Origin: Erythrobacter sp.
GTDB lineage: Bacteria > Pseudomonadota > Alphaproteobacteria > Sphingomonadales > Sphingomonadaceae
Assembly (NCBI RefSeq): GCF_030066995.1
Contig: NZ_JASJAP010000003.1
Coordinates: 186,001-250,000 of the forward strand
DNA length: 64,000 nt
Direction: 5' to 3'
Positions 47,298 through 58,345 of this stretch are shown here, piece by piece. The first letter of the stretch is position 1; every line of letters begins with the position of its first letter. The notes under the pieces are model-generated. The model searched no databases. It worked only from the letters and a program-made list of their open reading frames with translations, and had not been told where the DNA came from. The position numbers and the translations under genes are program-made.

Positions 47298-47660
47298 ATG
47301 ACGCCAATCCTGTTTACCGCAACGACCAAGCCCGATGAGGCGCGGGATTTCTACACACAAGTGATGGGCTTCGCGCTAACCGAGGACAGCCCCTTCTCGC
47401 TCAGCTTCGATGCCTGCGGAACCATGTTGCGGGTGCAAAAGGTTCAGGACTTCACGCCGCTTCCCTTCACTCTGTTCGGTTGGCAGGTCGACGACATTGC
47501 CGCCAAGATTGACGAATTGCACGGCCGCGGAGCCGTCTTTGAACGCTTTGATTTCATGGGACAGGACGAGCGCGGTGTCTGGACGGCTGCCGATGGCGCG
47601 AAGGTGGCGTGGTTCAAGGATCCGGACGGCAACACCTTGTCTCTTAGCGAGTTCGGCTGA
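47298..47660 (+). CDS. VOC superfamily (glyoxalase-like) protein
   Basis: A 120-residue single-domain member of the vicinal oxygen chelate fold: ILFTATTKPDEARDFYTQVM at the N-terminus and FKDPDGNTLSLSEFG at the C-terminus are the two half-module hallmarks. The metal-binding residues cannot be read reliably, so activity is open (glyoxalase, dioxygenase or resistance type). It lies 16 bases after glmU and abuts an HNH gene. Confidence 0.85.
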   Translation: MTPILFTATTKPDEARDFYTQVMGFALTEDSPFSLSFDACGTMLRVQKVQDFTPLPFTLFGWQVDDIAAKIDELHGRGAVFERFDFMGQDERGVWTAADGAKVAWFKDPDGNTLSLSEFG

Positions 47661-47933
47661 TTGTCTGAGAGCGATCTCACCTGCTGGCTCTGTGGGCGCC
47701 CGTTCGAAACGCTTATCCAGTGGCACCATCCAGTGCCCAAGTCGAAGAAGGGGCGCAGCACCGTTCCTCTCCATCCGATCTGTCACAAGACTATCCACGC
47801 CAATTTCACAAACGCCGCGCTTGCGAGGATTGGCGATGATCCGGATCGTATCCGAGGGAACGAAACGATCGCGCGGTTTGTCCAATGGGTAGCGAGCAAG
47901 CCTCCCGATTTTCACGCCCCGACACGGCGATAA
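47661..47933 (+). CDS. HNH domain small protein
   Basis: A 90-residue protein with a compact HNH/zinc-type layout: CWLCG (Cys8, Cys11), IQWHHPVPKSKKGR with the double His at 22-23, and LHPICHKTIHANFTN at 37-51. The TTG start at 47661 follows directly on the VOC stop. HNH folds cleave DNA or RNA in other contexts, but such short stand-alone copies in sphingomonads have no known role. Probably translated from the glmU-VOC message. Confidence 0.8.
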   Translation: MSESDLTCWLCGRPFETLIQWHHPVPKSKKGRSTVPLHPICHKTIHANFTNAALARIGDDPDRIRGNETIARFVQWVASKPPDFHAPTRR

Positions 47934-47993
47934 GCGATGATCCGGGAACCTTTGGCCAGCGCAACGGCTGGTGAAAGGCATGGCGAAAGGATC

Positions 47994-48608
47994 ATGGATA
48001 TGGGTTGGCCTGAGCGACTTGGCATCGGACTTGGTTTGGCGATTGGTCTGGGGTCGCTCGCGAGCGTGACTTATGCTCAGTACCGCGATCGCGGCGAGGG
48101 CCCGGCCTTCGACCTGATCCTTTCCGACGGGGCCTTCGAGCTGCGCGATTACGCGCCCATGATCGTCGCCGAGACGACCCATTCGGGCGACCGCCGCAGC
48201 GCCAGCGGCAAGAGCTTCGGTCGACTTGCTGCGTATATCTTCGCAAAGGACCGTCCGGAGGGGGGCGAGACCATCGCGATGACCGCCCCGGTCCTTCAGG
48301 AGGAGACGCGGGACAACATCTGGCGCATGCGGTTTGTGATGCCGGAGCGCTACACTCTGGAAACGCTTCCCGCCGCGCCCGATGATATTGCGCTGACCCA
48401 GGTGCCCGCGCGCCGTGTCGCGGCGGTCCGGTTCAGCGGCAACGGGTCAGCGCGTGATCTTGCGCGGATGGCCGCGTCCTTGAGCGAGTGGATCGCAAGC
48501 AGGGGCCTTAAACCCAAGGGCGATGTCGAATACGCCTTTTACGATGCGCCGATGGTGCCGGGGCCGCTTCGGCGCAACGAAGCGCTGATCGAAGTCGTCG
48601 CCGAATAG
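47994..48608 (+). CDS. SOUL heme-binding family protein
   Basis: A 204-residue protein with an N-terminal membrane span (LGIGLGLAIGLGSLASVTYA) and a SOUL/HBP domain (about 40-200: FELRDYAPMIVAETT, KSFGRLAAYIFAKD, ETIAMTAPVLQE and WRMRFVMPERYTLETLP). SOUL proteins bind heme or tetrapyrroles, though several lack the heme ligand, and heme binding is not proven here. The ATG at 47994 follows AAAGGA; starts at 47937 and 48000 are alternatives. It follows the HNH gene closely. Confidence 0.88.
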   Translation: MDMGWPERLGIGLGLAIGLGSLASVTYAQYRDRGEGPAFDLILSDGAFELRDYAPMIVAETTHSGDRRSASGKSFGRLAAYIFAKDRPEGGETIAMTAPVLQEETRDNIWRMRFVMPERYTLETLPAAPDDIALTQVPARRVAAVRFSGNGSARDLARMAASLSEWIASRGLKPKGDVEYAFYDAPMVPGPLRRNEALIEVVAE

Positions 48609-48620
48609 GGCGGCCCGGCG

Positions 48621-48872
48621 TTACGCGGTTTCGTGTTTTCGCTCGGTTGCCACTTCGTTGGCGTTAACGGGCGGGAAGCTGCGCTCCCATTGCTCAAACT
48701 CACCGCGGCTCAGCAGATAGCGCTCGCGCGCTTCGTGGAAGCTGATGACCCGGTCGTGCACCGCCTGGACCACATCGGCCTTGCGGGTATCGGACCAGTG
48801 CACGCGGTGGCTCTTGGGCAGGCCATACTGCTTGATGACATCGGCGATAGACATGTCGCGGGGGTACGCCAT
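48621..48872 (-). CDS. DUF1153 protein, SciP-like CtrA-regulon transcription factor
   Basis: An 83-residue helix-turn-helix protein of the DUF1153 family, to which Caulobacter SciP belongs; SciP binds CtrA and blocks its activation of target promoters in swarmer cells. Recognisable is RKADVVQAVHDRVISFHEAR followed by YLLSRGEFEQWERSF, matching the SciP core (RKAEVV...EEA..RY...EF..W). The ATG at 48872 (MAYPRDMS) is preferred over an extension of 34 codons. A perfect CtrA-type site lies about 105 bases upstream. Whether it is the true SciP ortholog or a paralog cannot be decided. Confidence 0.85.
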   Translation of the reverse strand: MAYPRDMSIADVIKQYGLPKSHRVHWSDTRKADVVQAVHDRVISFHEARERYLLSRGEFEQWERSFPPVNANEVATERKHETA

Positions 48873-48976
48873 TTCCTCATTTCTCCTTTTTCGCCCCACC
48901 TGGTTGATCGGGGTGATCGCCTTCGTGGTGATGGGAGAATTGCCGGAGACACTTAACGAGATCTTTCGAAACATGG

Positions 48977-48991
48977 TTAATTTTGGGTTAA
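48977..48991 (-). promoter_or_regulatory. CtrA binding site (TTAA-N7-TTAA)
   Basis: TTAATTTTGGGTTAA at 48977-48991, followed by C, is an exact match to the bipartite CtrA consensus TTAA-N7-TTAAC (palindromic core). It lies upstream of the DUF1153 gene and of no other start, about 105 bases from its ATG. I found no other full N7 site in the intergenic regions of this window. Confidence 0.75.
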
Positions 48992-49061
48992 CCGCCTTCC
49001 TTGTGCTTGGCCTGCGGTGAACGGAGGCAAAAGTGTCGGATGCGTTTACATCTCCACCAAG

Positions 49062-49096
49062 AAGGGCTCCGGCGCCGACCGCGCCGAAGCCCTTTT
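49062..49096 (-). terminator. Terminator of S9 peptidase gene
   Basis: AAGGGCT (49062-49068) pairs with AGCCCTT (49088-49094) and GGCGC/GCGCC extends the stem. On the minus strand it is 20 bases after the S9 stop codon and followed by TCTT; on the plus strand by TTTT, so it may act both ways. Confidence 0.8.
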
Positions 49097-49116
49097 CCTG
49101 ACCCGATTGCGCGGCC

Positions 49117-51297
49117 CTATCCGCCCTCGCGTTCGTCCATCAGACGCTGCATCAGGTAAACGAACTGGAGCGCCTGGAGCTTGGCGCGCTGCTCGTTATC
49201 GACACCGCCCGAATGGCCGCCCGTCGTGTCCTCGAAGTAAAGGTAGGGCTGATCGAGCCCTTTAAGCTTGGCGGCTCCTTTGCGCGCGTGAGCGGGGTGG
49301 GTGCGGTCATCGGCGGTCGAGGCCCACAGGAACGGCATCGGGTAATCCACGCCCTCCTCGATCTTCTGATAGGGCGAGTAGCCGTCGATCCAGGCGCGCT
49401 GTTCGGGAATGCGCGGATCGCCGTATTCGCCAATCCACGAAGCGCCGCGCCCGATCAGGTGATAGCGCACCATGTCGAACAGCGGGATCTGTACGATCGC
49501 CGCGCCGAACAGGTCCGGGCGCTGTGTAAACGCGGTCCCGACCAGCAGGCCGCCTTGCGAGCCGCCCTGGATACCCAGATGCTCCGGCGAGGTGAAGCCG
49601 CGCGCCACCAGATCCTCGCCCACCGCGATGAAGTCGTCCCAGGTGCGCTGCTTGTTCTCGCGGATCGCGGTTTGGTGCCACATCGGGCCGAACTCGCCCC
49701 CGCCGCGCAGGTTCGCGAGCACATAGGCGCCGCCCTTCTCCAGCCACATCTTGCCCGTGCTGCCGAGATAGGCGGGCAGGCGCGGGATCTGGAATCCGCC
49801 ATAGCCGGTCATCAGCGTCGCGGTCTCACCGGTCAGCTCCATGCCAGCGGGCTTGACGATGAAGTAAGGGATCTTCGTCCCGTCCTTGCTCGTCGCTTCA
49901 TGCTGTTCGACATCCATGCCTGTGGGGTCGAAATAGGCGGGCGAGGTCTTGATCACCCTGGGATCGGAAGACCCGTCGGTGTAATAGAGCGTCGTCGGAT
50001 TGAGGAAGTCGGTGACCGTGAACATGATCTGCTCGCTCTCATCCGAGCTTGCCGCGATGCCGACGGTCGCGTTGTCGGGCAACTCCACCTCTTCGCTGGT
50101 CCACGCGCCCCCTTCGTCATTGGCAACGAAGTTGAACTTCAGAACCTTGCCCACGACGTTGTCGAGCAGGCCGACATACAGCGCCCCCGCCGTAATCGCT
50201 CCGCCGCGTTTGGTCTGGCGTTCACCGGGCGCCCAGACGAGGGTCTTGGCCGCTGCGTTCGGGTCCTTCTTCCATTCTTCAAGTTCCATGGCGATGAGGC
50301 TGTCCGCGGGGAAGGTCTGTCCATCGACTTCCCAATCCTCATCGGTGGTCATCAGCATGTGCCCATCCACAATGCCGTAGGGCGAGGCCTTCTTGGGGAT
50401 GTCGAGCTTCACCCACTCGTAATCCGGATTGAGCCAGAAATACTCGCTCTCGTGAAAGCTGATGCCGCGAAACGCCGTCGTCGCATGGATCGTACCGGTG
50501 TTGTCGCGCACAAGGTTCGCGCCCGCCCACACATCGCTCGGCTCGCCGCGGAACAGTTCCTTGGCCTCGGCGATGTCCGTGCCCCGCTTCCACACGCGGG
50601 TGGTGAAGGGGTATTCGCTGTCCGTGAGCGTGCCCTCGCCAAAATCGCGGCCAACGAACAGCGTGTCTTCGTCGAGCCACTGAACACCGCCCTGGCTCTT
50701 CTCGGCCAGCTCGAACCCGCCTTCCACGAAGGTCTTCGTGGTCATGTCGAATTCGCGCATGATGGTTGCGTCTTCGCCCCCGTCGGAAAGCGCGATCATG
50801 CACTTTTCAAGCTTGGGCGGTAGGCAGGTTGAGCCCTTGTAGACCCATTCCTTGCCTTCCGCGGCCGCCAGCGCGTCAACGTCGAGCACGGTTTCCCATT
50901 CCGGCTCCTCGCTCTGATAGCTTTCCAGCGTCGTGCGGCGCAGCAGGCCTTTGGGGTTCTGCTTGTCCTGCCAGAAGTTGTAGAGCCCATCGGGGCGGAA
51001 GCTCACATAGGGAATGCGGTCTTCGCTGTCGAAGATGGCCAGCGCCTCGGCCTTGAGATCCTCGAAACGCGCATCGGTTTCCAGCATCGCAAGCGTGCGC
51101 TTGTTCTCTTCCTCGACCCAGGCCAGCGCTTCCTCGCTGCGGGCCTCTTCGAGCCAGATATAGGGATCCTCTTCGGGGCCGGGGATGGGCGCCGTTTCGG
51201 CGTCCTTTGCGGCGTCGGTGTGACCGTCGGCGGCGGCGGGCGTCGCGACTGTCATTGCCAGCGCTGCCGTGATTGCAAGGGTGGATACAAGCTTCAA
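49117..51297 (-). CDS. Prolyl oligopeptidase family serine peptidase (S9)
   Basis: A 726-residue S9-type peptidase that cleaves short peptides, probably in the periplasm. The TTG at 51297 follows AGGAGAGGACT and gives a signal peptide ([21 protein letters not shown]). A seven-bladed propeller-like N-terminal region precedes the C-terminal alpha/beta hydrolase with [11 protein letters not shown] (nucleophile Ser near 575) and [10 protein letters not shown] containing the catalytic His. The frame remains open far upstream (to 51648) but that part reads through the atp terminator hairpin and has no family match. Followed by a strong terminator. Confidence 0.93.
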   Translation of the reverse strand: MKLVSTLAITAALAMTVATPAAADGHTDAAKDAETAPIPGPEEDPYIWLEEARSEEALAWVEEENKRTLAMLETDARFEDLKAEALAIFDSEDRIPYVSFRPDGLYNFWQDKQNPKGLLRRTTLESYQSEEPEWETVLDVDALAAAEGKEWVYKGSTCLPPKLEKCMIALSDGGEDATIMREFDMTTKTFVEGGFELAEKSQGGVQWLDEDTLFVGRDFGEGTLTDSEYPFTTRVWKRGTDIAEAKELFRGEPSDVWAGANLVRDNTGTIHATTAFRGISFHESEYFWLNPDYEWVKLDIPKKASPYGIVDGHMLMTTDEDWEVDGQTFPADSLIAMELEEWKKDPNAAAKTLVWAPGERQTKRGGAITAGALYVGLLDNVVGKVLKFNFVANDEGGAWTSEEVELPDNATVGIAASSDESEQIMFTVTDFLNPTTLYYTDGSSDPRVIKTSPAYFDPTGMDVEQHEATSKDGTKIPYFIVKPAGMELTGETATLMTGYGGFQIPRLPAYLGSTGKMWLEKGGAYVLANLRGGGEFGPMWHQTAIRENKQRTWDDFIAVGEDLVARGFTSPEHLGIQGGSQGGLLVGTAFTQRPDLFGAAIVQIPLFDMVRYHLIGRGASWIGEYGDPRIPEQRAWIDGYSPYQKIEEGVDYPMPFLWASTADDRTHPAHARKGAAKLKGLDQPYLYFEDTTGGHSGGVDNEQRAKLQALQFVYLMQRLMDEREGG

Positions 51298-51580
51298 AAG
51301 TCCTCTCCTGTGAGAATTGCTGACCGCGTTTTTGCCGGGGATGAGATCGCTTGTGAAGGGCGAATGTGGACGCGCCCGCGCCCTCGGTTCGTCGCATGTG
51401 GAGAACGGTTGGAACACATGGAACACTGTCCTGGAGTCAAAAAACCCGGCGTCGGCCCGGCGGTCTTCGGGCCGGCCGGACGAGCGGTCGGTTCGGTGGG
51501 AGAGGCGCGCGCGATGAGCATGTCGCGCAGGCTGCCAAAAGCCGCGCCAGTAGGAAAACGCAAAAGCGGCGCGCCGACGC
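51298..51580. other. Upstream region of S9 peptidase
   Basis: About 280 bases between the S9 start and the atp terminator. It should hold the peptidase promoter. AGGAGAGG at 51302-51309 (minus strand) is its ribosome binding site. I see no RNA, repeat or operator that I can support. Confidence 0.55.
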
Positions 51581-51608
51581 AAAAAAGGGCGACCATATGG
51601 CCGCCCTT
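51581..51608 (-). terminator. Terminator of atp operon
   Basis: AAGGGCG (51585-51591) pairs with CGCCCTT (51602-51608). Read on the minus strand the stem is followed by TTTTTTGC. It lies 27 bases after the atpC stop. Confidence 0.9.
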
Positions 51609-51634
51609 GCAATGGTTGCGTTTCCGGAGGCGCG

Positions 51635-51892
51635 TTACCCCTCGACATGCTCCGCGAGCACGGTCAGGCCAGCATTGCCCACCTCGGCAAAGCCGCCGCG
51701 CACTTCAATCGTCTCGGGCGCGGCGCCCGGCGTCTTGTAGACCTGCACCGCGCCATCGCGGATTGTGCTCATGAAAGGCGCGTGCCCTTCGAGCACGCCG
51801 AATTCGCCATCGGTGCCGGGCACGACGACCATGTGGACGTCCTCGCTGCGAACTAGCTTGGCGGGCGTTACGAGTTCGAAGTGAAGTGGCAT
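51635..51892 (-). CDS. atpC: ATP synthase F1 epsilon subunit
   Basis: An 85-residue epsilon subunit, the short alphaproteobacterial form that has the N-terminal beta-sandwich ([22 protein letters not shown] and [16 protein letters not shown]) but lacks the C-terminal helical hairpin. It connects the central stalk to the c-ring. It is the last gene of atpH-atpA-atpG-orf-atpD-atpC. Confidence 0.95.
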   Translation of the reverse strand: MPLHFELVTPAKLVRSEDVHMVVVPGTDGEFGVLEGHAPFMSTIRDGAVQVYKTPGAAPETIEVRGGFAEVGNAGLTVLAEHVEG

Positions 51893-51908
51893 TCTTCAAT
51901 CCTTTTAT

Positions 51909-52031
51909 CCCCTCCCGTTCGGGAGGGGCAACGAGACTTGGCAGCTTGCTGCCTAGTCGCAGTGGGGTGGGTGGGCGAAACAACGGGCGTCGAACCCCCA
52001 CCCCCAACCCCTCTCCAAGGGGAGGGGAGTC
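51909..52031. repeat. Intergenic palindromic repeat between atpD and atpC
   Basis: Within the 143-base atpD-atpC gap, CCCCTCCC/GGGAGGGG (51909-51916, 51921-51928) and a second CCCCTC/GGGGAGGGG set near 52008-52028 flank a G-rich/C-rich pair (GTGGGGTGGGTGGG and CCCCCACCCCCAACCCC). Such composite palindromes occur between genes of many sphingomonads. They may trim or stabilise the message. Confidence 0.65.
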
Positions 52032-52035
52032 TCAA

Positions 52036-53514
<1,479 letters not shown>

Positions 53515-53880
53515 TTAGGCGCCTTGGGCGCAAACGGTTTCGGGTTCGAGGAGGACGTATTCGCCATCCACCTCGGAAAGGACGCCTTCGTGGCGCAGGT
53601 AGTCGTCATCGCCGAGGCCGTATTCGCAGGTGAAATCGTGGCTGCCCATGCCCTGCGCGAGGCAGGTCGCCTTGTTGACCGGCTTTTGCGACGGGCAGGC
53701 GGCGGCGAACTTCTCGGCGAAGACATCGCGATCGGGCGGGCTGAGCTTGCCGCCCTTCTCGATCGCGGCCTGAACTTCGCGAGCGGTCGGAGCCTGCGGC
53801 TCGGCTTCTTCATTCGCGCCTTGCGAACAGGCGCTAGCGGCCAGGGCGAGCGGGGAGAGGATAATAAGAGTGCGGATCAT
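53515..53880 (-). CDS. Lipoprotein of unknown function within the atp operon
   Basis: A 121-residue lipoprotein (signal [14 protein letters not shown], Cys18) with a short folded part from about residue 30. Besides the lipobox Cys it has four cysteines, in [21 protein letters not shown] and ETVCAQG, spaced for two disulphides in the periplasm. It is unrelated to any ATP synthase subunit. The atpG stop overlaps its ATG (ATGA-type, 53877-53880), so the gene is embedded in the operon between atpG and atpD. Confidence 0.85.
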   Translation of the reverse strand: MIRTLIILSPLALAASACSQGANEEAEPQAPTAREVQAAIEKGGKLSPPDRDVFAEKFAAACPSQKPVNKATCLAQGMGSHDFTCEYGLGDDDYLRHEGVLSEVDGEYVLLEPETVCAQGA

Positions 53881-54749
53881 AGTGCTTCTGCGCCTGCAAT
53901 GATTTCAATGAGTTCGGTGGTGATCGCGGCCTGGCGGCTGCGGTTGTACTGGATGGTCAGATCCTTGATGAGCTCGCCCGCATTGCGCGTGGCGTTGTCC
54001 ATCGCGGTCATCGAGGCGCCGTGCTCGGACGCCTCGCGCTCCAGCAGCGCGCCGAAGAGCTGGGTCTTCACGTATCGCGGCAGGAGCGCTTCGAGGATTT
54101 CCTCCTCGCCCGGCTCGTATTCGACCACCGCGCCGCTGTCGCCCGCCGCTTCCTCGGGGGAGGGGACCGGGATCAGCTGGTCGATGGTCGGGTCCTGGCT
54201 GAGCGCGGTCTTGAACACCGGATAGACGAGGTGCGCGACATCGAACGCGCCCGCCTCGAACATCTCCAGCAATTCGGTCCCGATCGCGTCGGCTTCGTCA
54301 AAACCCGGCGTCTTGACGGTGCTCGTGTCGAAGTGCTTGCCGATGCGATCGGCAAAGTCGCGTTTCAGGGGCGCACGGCCTTTCTTTCCGACCAGATAGA
54401 ACTCGACCTGCTTGCCCTGGCCGATCAGGCTTTGCGCCTTGGCCTTCGCGGCCTTCACAAGATTGGAGTTGAGCGCGCCGCACAGGCCCTTGTCGGTGTT
54501 GACGACGACAATCAGGTGCTTGGTGTCCGAGCCTGTGCCGCTGAGCAGTTTGGGCGCGTTGTCGCCGGAAACCTTGCTCGCAAGGCTCGCCATGACGGCT
54601 GCCAGACGCTCCTGATAAGGGCGCGCGGCTTCGGCAGCGCTCTGAGCGCGCCGCAGCTTGGCCGCGGCGACCATCTGCTTGGCCTTGGTGATCTTTTGGG
54701 TCGATTTGACCGAGTTGATCCGACCTTTGAGTTCCTTGAGACTTGGCAT
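53877..54749 (-). CDS. atpG: ATP synthase F1 gamma subunit
   Basis: Central rotor shaft of F1. The 290-residue product has the canonical N-terminal helix [20 protein letters not shown] and the C-terminal helix with [19 protein letters not shown]. The centre region carries the expected [11 protein letters not shown] and an acidic loop. It follows atpA across a 131-base repeat-bearing gap. Its stop overlaps the start of the inserted lipoprotein gene. Confidence 0.97.
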   Translation of the reverse strand: MPSLKELKGRINSVKSTQKITKAKQMVAAAKLRRAQSAAEAARPYQERLAAVMASLASKVSGDNAPKLLSGTGSDTKHLIVVVNTDKGLCGALNSNLVKAAKAKAQSLIGQGKQVEFYLVGKKGRAPLKRDFADRIGKHFDTSTVKTPGFDEADAIGTELLEMFEAGAFDVAHLVYPVFKTALSQDPTIDQLIPVPSPEEAAGDSGAVVEYEPGEEEILEALLPRYVKTQLFGALLEREASEHGASMTAMDNATRNAGELIKDLTIQYNRSRQAAITTELIEIIAGAEAL

Positions 54750-54764
54750 TCCCTTGCCCCTAAT

Positions 54765-54856
54765 CCGTTCGCCCTGAGCATGTCGAAGGGCTGTTCTTCA
54801 CTTTTGACGTTCGTCCGAAAAGAAGTGCAGTGCTTCGACGGGCTCAGCACGAACGG
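54765..54856. repeat. Palindromic repeat between atpA and atpG
   Basis: An inverted repeat with arms at 54765-54788 and 54833-54856 of the type CCGTTCG-x-CCTGAGC-x-TGTCGAAG, separated by 44 bases. Similar palindromes are common between sphingomonad genes and resemble the partial one at 13385-13423. It interrupts the atp operon but the genes on both sides run the same way. Confidence 0.75.
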
Positions 54857-54880
54857 GTGTGGAGGTTGCTCCTTGTAATC

Positions 54881-56422
<1,542 letters not shown>

Positions 56423-56449
56423 TTAAGCCTTCATGGGCCGTATCTGGGA

Positions 56450-57004
56450 TCAGGCCTTCATGGCCTGGGCAAGAGAGTTCAGGCGAGTGCGGATCGAGGC
56501 GTCGATGCGTTTCGATCCAATGGTGACGACAAGACCACCGAGCAGGTCGGGGTCGACATCGGCGGACAGCATGACCGTGCGCCCTTCGCGCGCCGTCAGC
56601 TTGTCCTTGAGAGTGCTTAGCTGCGCGTCGGTCAGCGGATGCGCGCTGGTGACTTTCGCGGTGACCTCGCCGCGTTGGGCTGCGGCAATGGTCTTGAACG
56701 CGGCGATCATATCGCCCAGCGCGGACAGGCGGCGGTTGGCCGCGAGTACGCCGAGAAAGTTCGTGGTAAGCTCGGAAAGATCGAGATGCCTGGCCACAGC
56801 GGCCATGCCCTCTCCCTGCTCTTCGCGGGAGAGCTGGGGATTGGTCGTGACGTTTGACAGCGCATCCGATTCGGCGATCGCCGCATCCAGCTTTTCAAGG
56901 TCGGTTTCAACCGCGGTTACGGTTCCGTTTTCGCTCGCAAGCTCGAACAAGGCCGACGCGTAGCGGCCTGCTAGGCTAGCCTGAATACCGGCGGAAATAT
57001 CCAC
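56450..57004 (-). CDS. atpH: ATP synthase F1 delta subunit
   Basis: Peripheral stalk subunit that joins F1 to the b subunits. The GTG start at 57004 gives 184 residues beginning [20 protein letters not shown], the typical delta N-terminus; an open frame upstream is not used. The C-terminal region has [16 protein letters not shown] and [16 protein letters not shown]. First gene of the operon; Fo genes (atpIBEF) are elsewhere, as is normal for alphaproteobacteria. Confidence 0.96.
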   Translation of the reverse strand: MDISAGIQASLAGRYASALFELASENGTVTAVETDLEKLDAAIAESDALSNVTTNPQLSREEQGEGMAAVARHLDLSELTTNFLGVLAANRRLSALGDMIAAFKTIAAAQRGEVTAKVTSAHPLTDAQLSTLKDKLTAREGRTVMLSADVDPDLLGGLVVTIGSKRIDASIRTRLNSLAQAMKA

Positions 57005-57217
57005 GCGCTCGTTCTTCCTTCTCGGGAGGCGGTAAAAGTGTCTCGTCTCGCCTTGAACATTGGTGTGTCCCACAAGGCGCAAGAAAGCGTCCCCGTCCAA
57101 GGCTGGCGCGCGCCTAGCACCGGGGAAATCATGATGCAAGCCGCCCTCTGGACACATGGACCATTGTCGGTAACTTTAGCCTACAAAGGGGCGAAAAGTC
57201 CGATGGGAGAGAGATGA

Positions 57218-58045
57218 ATGAAACTGACCGCGATGGCGCCTGAATGCGGCGTGGAAGTATCCGGCGTGGAGCTGGCAACCTGCAACGACGCGCAGATGCA
57301 GGACATCAAGAACGCGATCTACGAGCATGGCGTTGCCGTGTTCCGCGATCAGGAGTTTACGCCCGAAGAGCACATTGCCTTCGCCAAGCGCTGGGGCGGG
57401 ATCGACATCAACAACTATTTCCCCTTGAACGAGGCCTATCCCGAGATCGCGCTGGTCAAGAAAGAGCCCGATCAACAGACCAATATCGGCGGCGCGTGGC
57501 ATACCGATCATTCCTACGATCAGATACCCGCAATGGGTTCCATTCTCGTCGCGCGCGTTCTCCCGCCCGCAGGCGGCGACACGATGTGGGCGCATATGGG
57601 CGCGGCCTATGATGCGCTGCCCGACGATCTGAAAGAAGAGATCGAGGGGCTTGAAGCCTTTCACACCGCCGATCACGTCTACAAGTCGGACGGCCTCTAC
57701 GCGCAGACCGATCAGGGCAAGAGCCTTCGCGGGCACGATGTCGATACCGGAGCGGTGCACCCCGTGGTGATCCGTCACCCGCACACCGGACGCAAACTGC
57801 TCTACGTGAACACGGCTTTCACGATTCACTTCGTCGGCCAGACGCGCGAGGAGAGCCTTCCGCTCTTGTCGAAGCTGTTTGCCGCGGCCCTGACCAAGAC
57901 CAATCAATGCCGCCTGGAATGGAAGCCGGGTACGGTCGCGATCTGGGATAACCGCACGACGTGGCACAACGCGATCAACGATTATCAGGGCCACGCGCGC
58001 GAAATGCACCGTATTACGCTTTCGGGAGAGGCGATCGCGGCTTAG
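57218..58045 (+). CDS. TauD/TfdA family alpha-ketoglutarate-dependent dioxygenase
   Basis: Non-haem Fe(II)/2-oxoglutarate dioxygenase of 275 residues. The metal-binding triad is present: HTD at 95-97 and the distal His250 in IWDNRTTWHN. Arg246 and the later RMHRITLSGE carry the oxoglutarate-binding arginine. TauD relatives act on taurine or related sulfonates; the substrate is not given by context. GGAGAGAGATG lies just before the ATG at 57218. Divergent from atpH. Confidence 0.92.
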   Translation: MKLTAMAPECGVEVSGVELATCNDAQMQDIKNAIYEHGVAVFRDQEFTPEEHIAFAKRWGGIDINNYFPLNEAYPEIALVKKEPDQQTNIGGAWHTDHSYDQIPAMGSILVARVLPPAGGDTMWAHMGAAYDALPDDLKEEIEGLEAFHTADHVYKSDGLYAQTDQGKSLRGHDVDTGAVHPVVIRHPHTGRKLLYVNTAFTIHFVGQTREESLPLLSKLFAAALTKTNQCRLEWKPGTVAIWDNRTTWHNAINDYQGHAREMHRITLSGEAIAA

Positions 58046-58345
58046 ATTGAAGCGCTCACGCTTCGCTGATTGACTGTCGAGCATCCTCAAACGTCGTCAT
58101 TGCGAGCGAAGCGAAGCAATCCAGGGGCGTTCCGCTCAGCGCTCTGGATTGCCGCGCGGCTGCGCCGCTCGCAATGACGAAAGTGGGTAAGTTGGATGGA
58201 ACGTGAGCAGGAGGCTGCCTTTCCCAAGCTCCGTCTTCGGGGCAGCCGCCGTTCGCTAAACTCCGTGAGACGCCTCCGTGCGATGGCAATAAGCGCGAAC
58301 TTGGGCGCAAAGTGCGGTTCGTACGTCGCCATCGAGGATTATCCA
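58046..58345. other. Intergenic region with palindromic repeat
   Basis: About 300 bases between the dioxygenase and the convergent protease. It holds the palindrome at 58095-58179 and, near 58211-58253, a GGCTGCC/GGCAGCC pair that could be a weak terminator. No gene seen. Confidence 0.6.
58095..58179. repeat. Palindromic repeat (CGTCATTGCGAGCG type)
   Basis: CGTCATTGCGAGCG at 58095-58108 is the exact inverse of 58166-58179, and GCAATCCAG at 58116-58124 pairs with CTGGATTGC at 58144-58152, giving a long imperfect hairpin. The sequence is typical of a common sphingomonad intergenic palindrome. Confidence 0.85.

Noticed and set aside
49213..50823. 536-codon frame antisense to the S9 peptidase
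   Set aside because: Fully inside a gene with clear catalytic motifs, with no domain of its own.
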